Of a DNA stretch of 33,018 nucleotides, positions 1 through 7,511 are shown one piece after another; position 1 is the first letter of the stretch; every line of letters starts with the position of its first letter. This DNA comes from RGIG5675 sp050943435. Lineage in GTDB: Bacteria > Bacillota > Clostridia > Oscillospirales > Ruminococcaceae. The stretch lies in the NCBI GenBank assembly GCA_050943435.1, contig JBMNPE010000006.1, positions 1 to 33,018 of the forward strand, given 5' to 3'. The notes under the pieces were generated by a model that had not been told where the DNA came from, ran no database searches, and saw only the letters and a list, made by a program, of their open reading frames with translations. The position numbers were made by a program, and so were the translations under genes.

Positions 1-832
1 GCAGCCCGTTGAGCCCGGCGTTCCTGCGTGCCATCTCAAGGGCAGGTTCGGACACGTCGATTCCGAGCACCTGGTCTGCACCTGCAGCTGCGCAGTTAAG
101 CGCAAACCCGCCCGTGTGGGTGCAGCAGTCGAGCACCGTGAGGCCCCGGGAGAGCTTTGCTGCAGCCGCCCTGTTGTATTTCTGGTCGAGGAAGTACCCG
201 GTCTTCTGCCCGCCGGCCACGTCGACGAGTATCCTGAGCCCGTTCTCGTTTATCTCGGCAAACCCGTCCGGAGGCTCCCCGAGCATGTCCGTGAGCCTGT
301 ATCCCTCTGAGTCGCCGAGGCCTTCGAGCTGCCTCAGCCTTCCTGTGCTCCTCTCGTAAAGGGCCTTCACTTCTGCACCGCAGGACCTGAGTTCCTCTGT
401 GCAGAGCCTGAATATCAGGTCCTTTATCCTGTCGGTCCCGAGGCACATCACCTCGGCAGAGAGCACGTCCCCGTACCTGTCGAGAGTGAGTCCGGGGAAC
501 CCGTCAGCGTCCCCGAATATAAGCCTGCAGTCCTCGAAATCTCGGCCCATCGTCTTCATTCGGTACTCGAGGGCCCACCTTACGCGCCTCCTCCAGAAAT
601 CCTCGTCCACGGTATCAGACGCGTTCCTCGATACTACCCTGGCCCTCAGCCTGGACTTTGAGTTGTAAAAAGCAGTGCCGGCATACCTGCCCTTTTCGGT
701 GAACAACAGGCAGAGTTCTCCGTCCGACACGGTCCCGGGCTCGAGAACCTCCGTGTCGTAGACCCACGGATATCCCTTTTTGACGGATTCCGCAGCCCGC
801 CTGCTTATCACTAACCTCCTTAGATTTTCCAC
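1..832 (-). CDS. Class I SAM-dependent rRNA methyltransferase (RlmI/YccW-like), C-terminus cut by window edge
   Basis: This is the N-terminal 277 residues or so of a protein that runs off the left edge. The family methylates a cytosine of 23S rRNA at C5 using SAM. Visible in order: an N-terminal PUA-like segment with KKGYPWVYD, a middle EEHD-like region with the motif GDADGFPGLTLDRYG, the signature GYFLDQKYNR, then the SAM-binding start LDCCTHTGGFALNCA followed by the acidic loop GIDVSEPALEMARRN. I chose the GTG at 832 because GGAGG (840-844) lies 7 bases upstream. An in-frame ATG at 838 is too close to that site. The gene follows two tRNA-Ser genes on the same strand, with a terminator-like hairpin between. 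The family is clear; the exact rRNA target is inferred from homology. Confidence 0.85.
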   Translation of the reverse strand, partial: MENLRRLVISRRAAESVKKGYPWVYDTEVLEPGTVSDGELCLLFTEKGRYAGTAFYNSKSRLRARVVSRNASDTVDEDFWRRRVRWALEYRMKTMGRDFEDCRLIFGDADGFPGLTLDRYGDVLSAEVMCLGTDRIKDLIFRLCTEELRSCGAEVKALYERSTGRLRQLEGLGDSEGYRLTDMLGEPPDGFAEINENGLRILVDVAGGQKTGYFLDQKYNRAAAAKLSRGLTVLDCCTHTGGFALNCAAAGADQVLGIDVSEPALEMARRNAGLNGL

Positions 833-870
833 ATGCATCCCTCCGGGATCCGACTGCCCGCGTTATTCCA

Positions 871-910
871 TAAAATCAAAGAGCCTCGCGGGAATGTTCC
901 TGCGGGGCTC
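871..910 (-). terminator. Intrinsic terminator after the tRNA-Ser pair
   Basis: On the minus strand a stem with 14-base arms (12 pairs, 2 mismatches; arms 881-894 and 897-910) has a 2-base tip and is followed by a T-rich run (871-880). It lies just past the tRNA-Ser(GCU) gene and upstream of the methyltransferase start. It should end most tRNA transcripts, with some read-through possible. Confidence 0.7.
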
Positions 911-912
911 AT

Positions 913-1003
913 TGGCGGAGAAAGAGGGATTTGAACCCTCGCGCCGATTACTCGACCTACGCCCTTAGCAGGGGCGCCTCTTCGACCTCTTGAGTATTTC
1001 TCC
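913..1003 (-). tRNA. tRNA-Ser (anticodon GCU)
   Basis: The minus strand folds into a class II tRNA. The acceptor arms GGAGAAA and TTTCTCC are followed by G and an encoded CCA. The anticodon loop CTGCTAA sits on the stem CGCCC/GGGCG and gives GCU, which reads AGC/AGU serine codons. A long variable arm, typical of tRNA-Ser, precedes the T arm with GGTTCAAATCC. Confidence 0.95.
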
Positions 1004-1029
1004 AAGTCAAAGCATTGAAATTATTAAAA

Positions 1030-1118
1030 TGGCGGAGAGGGCGGGATTCGAACCCGCGTGACGTTGCCGTCAAACGGTTTTCAAGACCGCCTCGTTATGA
1101 CCGCTTCGATACCTCTCC
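1030..1118 (-). tRNA. tRNA-Ser (anticodon UGA)
   Basis: The minus strand folds into a class II tRNA with acceptor arms GGAGAGG and CCTCTCC, discriminator G and encoded CCA. The anticodon loop CTTGAAA on the stem GCGGT/ACCGT gives UGA, which reads UCA and related serine codons. There is a long variable arm, and the T loop carries GGTTCGAATCC. It is the promoter-proximal member of a two-tRNA serine unit. Confidence 0.96.
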
Positions 1119-1140
1119 AGATTGTCTTGACAGCTAAATT

Positions 1141-1169
1141 ATTCTAGCAAACCGGCCCTTTAGTGTCAA
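1141..1169 (-). promoter_or_regulatory. Strong sigma-70-type promoter for the tRNA-Ser unit
   Basis: On the minus strand TTGACA (1164-1169) is followed by a 17-base spacer and TAGAAT (1141-1146), with TGC just before the -10 making it extended. Initiation would fall near 1134, about 16 bases before the tRNA 5' end. This is one of only two promoters in the window with a perfect -35. Confidence 0.88.
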
Positions 1170-1249
1170 CTGCGCAGGAGGCTTCAGAACTCACTTGAAG
1201 ACTTCACGGAAGTGCCTTAAATGCCTCCTCCGGAAAGGCCTGCCGCAGG

Positions 1250-2545
1250 CTATTGCTGCGCCGTCCCGGCGCCTTCCCGGGGCAGCGGTCTGAGTACGTT
1301 GCGCACGGCTCCGGCAAGATATATGGAGCCGAATACGACGGCAGCACCTCCCCTGTCTGCGAGAGACTTTGCCTCGAGTATGGCCGATTCAGGGTCTTCC
1401 GCCAGGGTGACAGGCTTTCCGTACCCGGAGAGGAAATCCTTGAGCCGCCCGGCCTCCATCGCCCTCGGCGTTCCGGGGACAGTTGTGCACACATATTCCG
1501 AGACAACCGGGTCTATGCGGTCATACACGCTCCTGTAATCCTTGTCGGCAAGTATACCAGTGAGCAGCACGATGTGCCTTTCGCCCAGGTAGTCCTCGAT
1601 GCACTGCCTGGTGGCCTCCGCCCCCTGAGGATTGTGGCCCCCGTCGATTATGAATATCGGGTTCTTTGAGATGACCTCGAATCTTGCCGGCCAGTCCACA
1701 TTCTCTATGCCTGAGGCTATTGCGCTGTCTGGGATCTCAAAGCCGCCTTTTCTCAGCGATTCAGCCGTCGTTATAGCCATGGCGGCATTTTTGAGCTGGT
1801 GCCTGCCGAGGAGAGGCGTGTAGATGTTCTTGTACCTCTTGAAGTCGAAGACCTGGCCGTGCAGGTCGGAGGATATGAGCTCGAGCCTGCTGAAATCGAC
1901 CGGATTGTACTCGGCTCCGGTCTCTGTGCATTTCCTGCGGAACACCTCCATCACTTCCGGGGTCTGGGAATACACGACCGCCTCTGTCCCGGGCTTTATT
2001 ATCCCCGCCTTCTTCTCGGCTATCTCAGTGAGGGTGCTCCCGAGCGCCTTTGTGTGCTCCAGTCCTATGTTCATGAGGACCGCGCACATCGGGCACCCTA
2101 TGACATTCGTCGCGTCGTCAATGCCTCCCATTCCGACCTCGATCACGGAGACATCGCACTTCTCCCCCGCAAAATACTCGAAGGCCAGGGCTGTTATGAG
2201 CTCAAACTCGTTGGGTCTGTCGTCCATCTTCCGGGCAGCCGCATAGACCGGCTCGAAATACCTGTCTATGTCGGCATCCGAGATGTTCCTGCCGTTTATC
2301 CTGAATCTCTCGTTGAAAACCTGAAGATACGGGGACGTGTTGAGCCCCGTCTTGTACCCCGCTTCCGTCAGTATGGATGATATGTATGCGGCCGCGCTCC
2401 CCTTGCCGTTGGTACCCGCCACATGGACGCAGGGTATCTCGTCCTGCGGATCCCCGAGGAGCTTCATGAGCTCCTTTGCATTCTGCAGCCCCTGGTGCTT
2501 CCTCCACGTGCCGTTGGTCAGTATTTCCCTGGCGCTCTTTTCCAT
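1250..2545 (-). CDS. folC: Bifunctional folylpolyglutamate synthase / dihydrofolate synthase
   Basis: FolC is a cytosolic Mur-ligase-family enzyme that joins glutamate to dihydropteroate and adds further glutamates to tetrahydrofolates, using ATP. The P-loop GTNGKGS is at residues 44-50, followed by the folate-binding loop (LNTSPYLQVFNERFRING). Further on are SVIEVGMGGIDDATNV, the Mg-binding NIGLEHTKALG and the C-terminal-domain motif IDGGHNPQGAEA. I start it at 2545 (MEKSAREIL), giving 431 residues, the usual FolC length. GGAG lies 6 bases upstream and a promoter at 2580-2588 lies upstream of that. The longer reading frame back to 2653 would run through the clpB terminator and is not credible. 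It has its own promoter downstream of clpB. Confidence 0.95.
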   Translation of the reverse strand: MEKSAREILTNGTWRKHQGLQNAKELMKLLGDPQDEIPCVHVAGTNGKGSAAAYISSILTEAGYKTGLNTSPYLQVFNERFRINGRNISDADIDRYFEPVYAAARKMDDRPNEFELITALAFEYFAGEKCDVSVIEVGMGGIDDATNVIGCPMCAVLMNIGLEHTKALGSTLTEIAEKKAGIIKPGTEAVVYSQTPEVMEVFRRKCTETGAEYNPVDFSRLELISSDLHGQVFDFKRYKNIYTPLLGRHQLKNAAMAITTAESLRKGGFEIPDSAIASGIENVDWPARFEVISKNPIFIIDGGHNPQGAEATRQCIEDYLGERHIVLLTGILADKDYRSVYDRIDPVVSEYVCTTVPGTPRAMEAGRLKDFLSGYGKPVTLAEDPESAILEAKSLADRGGAAVVFGSIYLAGAVRNVLRPLPREGAGTAQQ

Positions 2546-2579
2546 CGCTGTCTCCACATTGAAATTGTATGCGTCGACT

Positions 2580-2588
2580 ATTATATCA
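2580..2588 (-). promoter_or_regulatory. Extended -10 promoter for folC
   Basis: TGATATAAT on the minus strand is a perfect extended -10 element with no good -35. It sits between the clpB terminator and the folC start, so folC can be transcribed independently. Initiation near 2573 gives a leader of roughly 28 bases. Confidence 0.75.
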
Positions 2589-2608
2589 TCTGGAAGGCCC
2601 CTGGGCAG

Positions 2609-2641
2609 AAAAAAAGGAGGGCGGATTCTCATCCGCCCTCC
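2609..2641 (-). terminator. Intrinsic terminator of clpB
   Basis: A perfect 11-bp stem (arms 2616-2626 and 2631-2641, 4-base loop) is followed on the minus strand by seven Ts. It starts 17 bases after the clpB stop codon. Confidence 0.93.
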
Positions 2642-2657
2642 CGTTTCATTCATTCCG

Positions 2658-5267
2658 TCAGGATTTCTCCGGAGTCACTGACAGCTTTCCGTCCTTTTCG
2701 TCGACCAGAAGCACTGAATCCTCATCGAATTCACCGGCCATGATCTCCCTGCCTATCAGGGTTTCGACGTTGTGCTCAATGAACCTCTTGAGAGGCCTTG
2801 CGCCATAGACCGGATCGTATCCGTTGTCTGCTATGTAGTCCTTGGCCGCATCCGTGAACTTCACGCTGAGCCTCTGCTCCGCGAGCCTGTCGTTGAGCTG
2901 CCTCAGCATAATGTCCTCGATATCCTTGACGTTGTCCTTCGTGAGAGGCTTGAAGAACACGATGTCGTCGAGCCTGTTGAGGAACTCGGGCTTGAATGAC
3001 TTCCTGAGCTCTGCCTCCACGGCGTCCTTCGCAGACTTCGAAATGTTGCCTTCAGAATCAATGCCGTCCAGAAGGTCCTGGGACCCGATGTTGGATGTCA
3101 TGATGAGGACCGTGTTCTTGAAGTCCACAGTCCTGCCCTGCGAATCGGTTATCCTTCCGTCGTCGAGCACCTGCAGAAGCACGTTGAACACGTCAGGGTG
3201 AGCCTTTTCGATCTCGTCGAAGAGAACCACGCAGTAAGGCTTTCTCCTGACAGCTTCGGTGAGCTGGCCTCCCTCGTCGTATCCGACGTATCCCGGAGGC
3301 GCCCCTATGAGCCTCGACACCGAGAATTTCTCCATGTATTCGGACATATCAATCCTCACCATGTTCTTCTCGTCGTCAAACAGCTGCCTGGCGAGCTCCT
3401 TGGCGAGCTCGGTCTTGCCGACGCCCGTGGGTCCCAGGAACATGAACGACCCTATCGGCCTGCCCGGGTCCTTTATCCCTGAGCGGGACCTGATTATCGC
3501 GTCCACAACGGCCTGAACGGCCTCGTCCTGTCCTATTATCCTCTCATGCAGCCTGTCGCCCAGGTGCAGGAGCTTCTCCTTGTCGCCCTCCATGAGCTTT
3601 GCAACAGGGATTCCCGTCCACCTCTCGACTATCTTGGCTATCTCCTCTTCCGTGACTTCCTCGCGGATGAGGGAGCTGTCCTTTTTGTTGGAGGCTACCT
3701 TGGCCTCTTCCTCCTGGAGTTCCTTCTGGACCTTGGGAAGCTCGCCGTATTTGAGCTCGGCCGCCTTGTTGAGGTCGTATTCCCTCTCGGCCTTCTCTAT
3801 GTCGTTGTTTAACTGCTCCTGTCTCTCCCTGAGCTGCTGGAGCTTCTGTATGGACTGCTTCTCGGCGTCCCACTGGGCCTTCATCTCGGTGAAGTGGGAC
3901 CTGTTCTCGGCAAGCTCCTTCTCTATCTGTTCGAGGTGCTCCTTGGAGAGCTTGTCGTCCTCCTTCTTTAAGGCTGCCTCCTCTATCTCGAGCTGGATTA
4001 TCTTCCTGCGCACGACATCCATCTCTGTAGGCATGGAGTCTATCTCTGTCCTTATCAGGGCACACGCCTCGTCGATGAGGTCTATTGCCTTGTCAGGCAG
4101 GAACCTGTCGGTTATGTACCTGTTCGACATCGTCGCAGCGGCGATGATGGCGCCGTCGCTTATCTTGACGCCGTGGAATACCTCGTACCTCTGCTTTAGT
4201 CCGCGCAGTATCGCAATCGTGTCCTCGACGCTCGGCTCGTTCACCATGACAGGCTGGAACCTTCTCTCGAGGGCCGCATCCTTTTCAATGTATTCCCTGT
4301 ACTCGTCCAGGGTTGTAGCTCCTATGCAGTGCAGTTCGCCCCTCGCGAGCATCGGCTTGAGGATGTTGCCAGCATCGAGAGATCCCTCTGTCCTGCCGGC
4401 CCCTACAATGGTGTGCAGCTCATCGATGAACAGTATTATCCTGCCGTCGCTGCGCTTTACCTCGTTGAGGACGGCCTTGAGCCTCTCCTCGAATTCGCCG
4501 CGGTATTTCGCGCCGGCTATGAGTGAGCCCATGTCAAGTGAGAAAATCGTCTTGTCCTTGAGGCTTTCAGGCACATCCCCGCTGACTATCCTCTCGGCAA
4601 GCCCTTCCGCTATTGCAGTCTTGCCGACGCCAGGCTCGCCTATGAGAACCGGGTTGTTCTTTGTCTTCCTCGAAAGGATCCTTATTACATTCCTTATCTC
4701 CTCGTCCCTGCCGATAATCGGGTCGAGCTTTCCGGACCTTGCCCTCTCCACGAGGTCGTCGCCGTACTTCTTGAGGGCCTCATATGTCTCCTCCGGGTTG
4801 TCGCTCGTTATCCTCATCCCGCCGCGGATGCTCTCCAGGGCCTTGAGGACCTTGTCCTTGGTAACCCCGAACTGCCTGAGCAGCTCCTTCACCTCGGCGT
4901 TAGGAGCGTTGATTATTGCGAGGAATATGTGCTCAACCGAGACATACTCGTCCTTCATGTTCTGGGCAGTCTTCTCCGCCGTGAGGAAAGTCTTGTCCAC
5001 GTCGGACGACACGTACATGCTCCCCTCGGGCCTCGACTGTCCGCTGACCTTCGGGAGCTTCTGCACGAGCTTTTCAGCTGCAGTGGCAAAGGCCTCCGGG
5101 TCGACATTCATGCTCTTCAGTATGCTTCCGACTGCGCCGTTTTCCTGTGCCGCCAGGGCCCAGATGAGGTGCTGCTGCTCCACCTGGGGATTGGAGTATT
5201 CAACAGCCTTCTTCTGTGCATCGGTAATTGCTTCAATTGCTCTCTGTGTATATTTCTGGGCGTTCAT
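2658..5267 (-). CDS. clpB: ATP-dependent chaperone ClpB (disaggregase)
   Basis: ClpB is the cytosolic hexameric AAA+ disaggregase that works with DnaK to pull proteins out of aggregates. At 869 residues it has full family length. An N-terminal Clp-N repeat domain (about 1-150) is followed by the first AAA+ domain with Walker A GEPGVGKT at 210-217 and Walker B IILFIDELHTIVGAG. A coiled-coil M domain (about 410-530), which distinguishes ClpB from ClpC/ClpA, precedes the second AAA+ domain with GPTGVGKT near residue 610 and VVLFDEIEKAH. The C-terminal region has GARPLKRFIE. The start is supported by a GGGGGA ribosome site. CIRCE upstream indicates HrcA repression and heat induction. It is followed by a strong terminator. 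Confidence 0.97.
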   Translation of the reverse strand: MNAQKYTQRAIEAITDAQKKAVEYSNPQVEQQHLIWALAAQENGAVGSILKSMNVDPEAFATAAEKLVQKLPKVSGQSRPEGSMYVSSDVDKTFLTAEKTAQNMKDEYVSVEHIFLAIINAPNAEVKELLRQFGVTKDKVLKALESIRGGMRITSDNPEETYEALKKYGDDLVERARSGKLDPIIGRDEEIRNVIRILSRKTKNNPVLIGEPGVGKTAIAEGLAERIVSGDVPESLKDKTIFSLDMGSLIAGAKYRGEFEERLKAVLNEVKRSDGRIILFIDELHTIVGAGRTEGSLDAGNILKPMLARGELHCIGATTLDEYREYIEKDAALERRFQPVMVNEPSVEDTIAILRGLKQRYEVFHGVKISDGAIIAAATMSNRYITDRFLPDKAIDLIDEACALIRTEIDSMPTEMDVVRRKIIQLEIEEAALKKEDDKLSKEHLEQIEKELAENRSHFTEMKAQWDAEKQSIQKLQQLRERQEQLNNDIEKAEREYDLNKAAELKYGELPKVQKELQEEEAKVASNKKDSSLIREEVTEEEIAKIVERWTGIPVAKLMEGDKEKLLHLGDRLHERIIGQDEAVQAVVDAIIRSRSGIKDPGRPIGSFMFLGPTGVGKTELAKELARQLFDDEKNMVRIDMSEYMEKFSVSRLIGAPPGYVGYDEGGQLTEAVRRKPYCVVLFDEIEKAHPDVFNVLLQVLDDGRITDSQGRTVDFKNTVLIMTSNIGSQDLLDGIDSEGNISKSAKDAVEAELRKSFKPEFLNRLDDIVFFKPLTKDNVKDIEDIMLRQLNDRLAEQRLSVKFTDAAKDYIADNGYDPVYGARPLKRFIEHNVETLIGREIMAGEFDEDSVLLVDEKDGKLSVTPEKS

Positions 5268-5316
5268 AAAAATCCCCCGTTCTTTTCATCTAGGATGCCC
5301 CCATGCTATCAGACAG

Positions 5317-5359
5317 TTATTAACAGTTATGATATAAATTATGTCTAAACTGTTAATAA
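5317..5359. repeat. Perfect 12-bp inverted repeat in the clpB upstream region (possible second operator)
   Basis: Arms TTATTAACAGTT (5317-5328) and AACTGTTAATAA (5348-5359) are exact reverse complements with a 19-base spacer. The half-site ACAGTTAT also occurs twice in direct orientation, 10 bases apart (5313-5320 and 5323-5330). The repeat overlaps the likely clpB promoter and directly abuts CIRCE. It does not resemble the CtsR heptad repeat. No regulator can be named from sequence. Confidence 0.7.
5329..5356 (-). promoter_or_regulatory. Candidate clpB promoter
   Basis: On the minus strand TTAACA (5351-5356), a 16-base spacer and TATCAT (5329-5334) form a plausible sigma-A promoter. It lies inside the 12-bp inverted repeat and immediately downstream of CIRCE. 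Initiation near 5322 gives a leader of about 55 bases. The -10 has one mismatch to consensus and the -35 has two, so the assignment is moderate. Confidence 0.5.
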
Positions 5360-5386
5360 TTAGCACTCGACCGATTAGAGTGCTAA
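5360..5386. promoter_or_regulatory. CIRCE operator (HrcA binding site)
   Basis: TTAGCACTC-N9-GAGTGCTAA matches the CIRCE consensus with no mismatch. HrcA binds this element and represses class I heat-shock genes. It lies between clpB (minus) and the membrane protein gene at 5476 (plus), so it could control either or both. CIRCE is best known at groE and dnaK operons; at clpB it implies that HrcA covers this chaperone as well. Confidence 0.97.
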
Positions 5387-5391
5387 AATAT

Positions 5392-5420
5392 TTGCAGGGC
5401 TGGTCCTCTGGTAGTATCAT
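5392..5420 (+). promoter_or_regulatory. Weak candidate promoter for the membrane protein gene
   Basis: TTGCAG (5392-5397), a 17-base spacer and TATCAT (5415-5420) precede the gene at 5476. CIRCE ends 5 bases before the -35, close enough for HrcA to interfere. The -35 matches only three consensus positions, so this is tentative. Confidence 0.35.
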
Positions 5421-5475
5421 TGCGGTGTAAAAGCATATCCGCCGAATCTGTTTAGATGAGCGGAGGACGGGGAAA

Positions 5476-6123
5476 ATGGCTGAAAAGAAAACGGAAAACA
5501 AAAAGAAGAAAGGCAGCACCGGGCTCAAGGTGGCAGCCGGTGGCCTTGTAGCTGTGTCGCTGTTCTTTTCCAATATGTTCAGTTCTTCAGACGAACTCAG
5601 GAGCCGCGACGTGCGCGACATCATCGAGCCGGAGATTGCCGAGGAGCAGCTGGAGTCAGGGGTCCAGGACACTGAGGTGCAGGGAGGCCTCAGGGCCCGC
5701 ATCCTCTCTCTTCCCTACGGTGTGAGGATGTTCCTCATATATCCTCTGTGGCTCATGGGCACAGGAATAACATACCTGTTTTCACTTCTGGGGAGTTTCT
5801 TCTCAACTCCGGCAGGCGGGGCGGTGCTCAAGGTTCTGCTGACTGCGGTGGTCTCCCTTGTGCTGTTTGCCCTCACCATGAAGGCCGTGTTCCCAGACAT
5901 GCCGCTCAAGAAGATCCTCTCCAAAAAGAACGTCTCCGCCGTCCTGATCACTTCAATAGCGCTTTCCGTGGCAAGCGGAGTCCTGGCTGTCGTCTGGGAG
6001 GGATACTCAAAATGGGTTCCCCTCATAAGGGCATGCCTGCTTGCAGTCTCGATTTCAGTACCTGTTATAGCAATAGCGAGGCGCAGGAAGGAAAAGCTCG
6101 CCGGAAGGAAAGCAGCAGCTTGA
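5476..6123 (+). CDS. Uncharacterised integral membrane protein
   Basis: I do not recognise this 215-residue protein. A Lys-rich N-terminus (1-18) precedes a first hydrophobic segment (about 17-35), then an acidic, charged stretch (about 38-75). Four more hydrophobic segments follow (about 84-108, 115-138, 152-173, 180-202), and the tail is basic (RRRKEKLAGRK). This suggests a five-segment membrane protein with the acidic loop after segment one outside the cytosol. GGAGG lies 9 bases before the ATG. It is divergent from clpB and shares the CIRCE-containing region, so a role in envelope or heat stress is possible but unproven. Confidence 0.75.
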   Translation: MAEKKTENKKKKGSTGLKVAAGGLVAVSLFFSNMFSSSDELRSRDVRDIIEPEIAEEQLESGVQDTEVQGGLRARILSLPYGVRMFLIYPLWLMGTGITYLFSLLGSFFSTPAGGAVLKVLLTAVVSLVLFALTMKAVFPDMPLKKILSKKNVSAVLITSIALSVASGVLAVVWEGYSKWVPLIRACLLAVSISVPVIAIARRRKEKLAGRKAAA

Positions 6124-6146
6124 GAATTTTACAGGCAATATAAAGA

Positions 6147-6180
6147 GCCACGGGCCGCAGGAAAGCGGTCCGTGGCATTT
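6147..6180. terminator. Convergent hairpin terminator
   Basis: A 12-bp stem with one G-T pair (arms 6147-6158 and 6165-6176, loop AGGAAA) lies between the convergent membrane protein and yjbQ genes. The flanking T runs are short on both sides, so it may serve both directions weakly. Confidence 0.65.
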
Positions 6181-6193
6181 GTATGCCCTTTTG

Positions 6194-6598
6194 TCATCCG
6201 CCGATGATTTTTACCAGATAAGTCCTCTCCCTGGGCCCGTCGAACTCGCAGAAGTACAGGGCCTGCCAGATGCCGAGTATCGGCTTTCCTCCCTCGATGA
6301 TAACGGTGGAGGAGGCGCCTACTGCGCTCGACTTGATGTGGGCTGAAGAATTGCCCTCGGCATGGAGGTAGGCCGGGTCGCTCACCGGGAATGCCTTGTC
6401 GTAGCCGTATATGAAATCAGCCCTTACGTCGGGATCTGAGTTCTCGTTGATCGTTATTCCGGCGGTGGTGTGGGGAGTGTAGACCACGGCTATCCCCTGC
6501 TCGACACCGCTGTCCCTTATGTCTGCGCACACAGTGTCCGTGATATCTATCATCTTCTCCCGTGCACCGGTAGAGATCTTGTGCCTGTAAAGATTCAT
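6194..6598 (-). CDS. YjbQ/UPF0047-family protein (secondary thiamine-phosphate synthase-like)
   Basis: This 134-residue protein matches the YjbQ family, whose members show weak thiamine-phosphate synthase activity; the true role is unsettled. The family signature TPHTTAGITINENSDPDV starts at residue 41. A second conserved block around AEGNSSAHIKSS contributes a His, and LGIWQALYFCEFDGPR follows near the C-terminus. I start it at 6598 (MNLYRHK) because GGAGG lies 8 bases upstream; the longer frame extends into the preceding gene. The upstream radical SAM gene ends at 6600, so the two are almost certainly co-translated. It is the last gene of a three-gene operon. Confidence 0.88.
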   Translation of the reverse strand: MNLYRHKISTGAREKMIDITDTVCADIRDSGVEQGIAVVYTPHTTAGITINENSDPDVRADFIYGYDKAFPVSDPAYLHAEGNSSAHIKSSAVGASSTVIIEGGKPILGIWQALYFCEFDGPRERTYLVKIIGG

Positions 6599-6599
6599 G

Positions 6600-7511
6600 T
6601 CATCTGCCTCCGTTTTCTTTGAGCACTCCCGTGAGATCAAACTGCGGTATGAAGCTCTCCTCTGCGGTCCCCTCTTCCTGTGTGTATCCGCATGTGATTC
6701 CAAGCTCCTCCGCGTAATCCACGAGCGAACCGTACTCCCCCCGGGTGAGCCTTCTGCCGAGTTCCGGGTATCCTGTGAGGTCCCCGCACGGTGTGTACTG
6801 GTTCATGATGCTTATATATATTCTATCCCCATAAGTGAGATAAAGATACCTCAGCACCCTTTTCGAGTCTATCAGCGATCCCGGAAGCTGAAGGTGCCTC
6901 ACGATCACTCCGCTCTTCATGAGTCCGTCTTCAAAGACCGGGGCACCGCGCTGGCGAACCATTTCCGCAAGAGCCTTCTTGGCAATAACAGGATAGTCCG
7001 CTGCTCCGGAATATCTTTCTGCAAGGTCAGGCGACATGTACTTGAAATCCGGCATGTATACGTCGACGAGGCCGTCCATCATCGCGAGAGTCTCAGGTTT
7101 TTCGTACCCGTCAGAATTCCAGACAAATGGTATCCCGATGCCCCTGTTTTTTGCTTTCTTTATGCATTCGGCGATGTCCGGGGCATACGGCGTCGGGGTT
7201 ACGAGATCTATGCACGCAGCCCCCTGCTCCTCGAGCTCGAAGAATATCTCCGTGAGCCTGTCTTCTGTTATTTCGGCGCCGAAGGCGCCTAATGATATGG
7301 GGCCGTTCTGGCAGAATACGCACCTGAGCGGGCAGCCTGAAAAAAACACCGTGCCGGCGCCTTTGTCACCGGCAATGCACGGCTCCTCCCACTTGTGCAG
7401 ATACGCCCTCGCGGCTTTGATCCCGGAGCCTGCCCCGCAGAACCCCGGCCTCAGGTCCCTGTCAGCCCCGCACTCCCTCGGGCAGAGCCTGCAGGGCCCC
7501 TGCCCGGTCAT
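6600..7511 (-). CDS. Radical SAM protein of the PflX/AmrS type
   Basis: This 303-residue protein has the radical SAM cluster motif SGCPLRCVFCQN, with Cys60-x3-Cys64-x2-Cys67 binding a 4Fe-4S cluster. Extra cysteines precede it (CRLCPRECG at 7-15 and GFCG at 23-26), a pattern of COG1313/PflX and of AmrS, the radical SAM member of the AmmeMemoRadiSam set. AmmeMemoRadiSam loci also carry AmrA and AmrB, neither of which is in this window. PflX-like function, related to pyruvate-formate-lyase activases, is therefore equally possible. The start at 7511 overlaps the rhomboid stop by four bases (ATGA), showing translational coupling. A longer open frame back to 8087 is the rhomboid gene read in the wrong frame. 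Confidence 0.88.
   Translation of the reverse strand: MTGQGPCRLCPRECGADRDLRPGFCGAGSGIKAARAYLHKWEEPCIAGDKGAGTVFFSGCPLRCVFCQNGPISLGAFGAEITEDRLTEIFFELEEQGAACIDLVTPTPYAPDIAECIKKAKNRGIGIPFVWNSDGYEKPETLAMMDGLVDVYMPDFKYMSPDLAERYSGAADYPVIAKKALAEMVRQRGAPVFEDGLMKSGVIVRHLQLPGSLIDSKRVLRYLYLTYGDRIYISIMNQYTPCGDLTGYPELGRRLTRGEYGSLVDYAEELGITCGYTQEEGTAEESFIPQFDLTGVLKENGGR

Noticed and set aside
1799..2380. A 193-codon plus-strand frame opposite folC
   Set aside because: Antisense shadow of folC with no recognisable motif and no ribosome site.
3580..5337. A 585-codon open frame on the plus strand opposite clpB
   Set aside because: It is the antisense shadow of clpB, is Ser/Leu-rich low complexity, lacks a ribosome site and would erase a certain gene.
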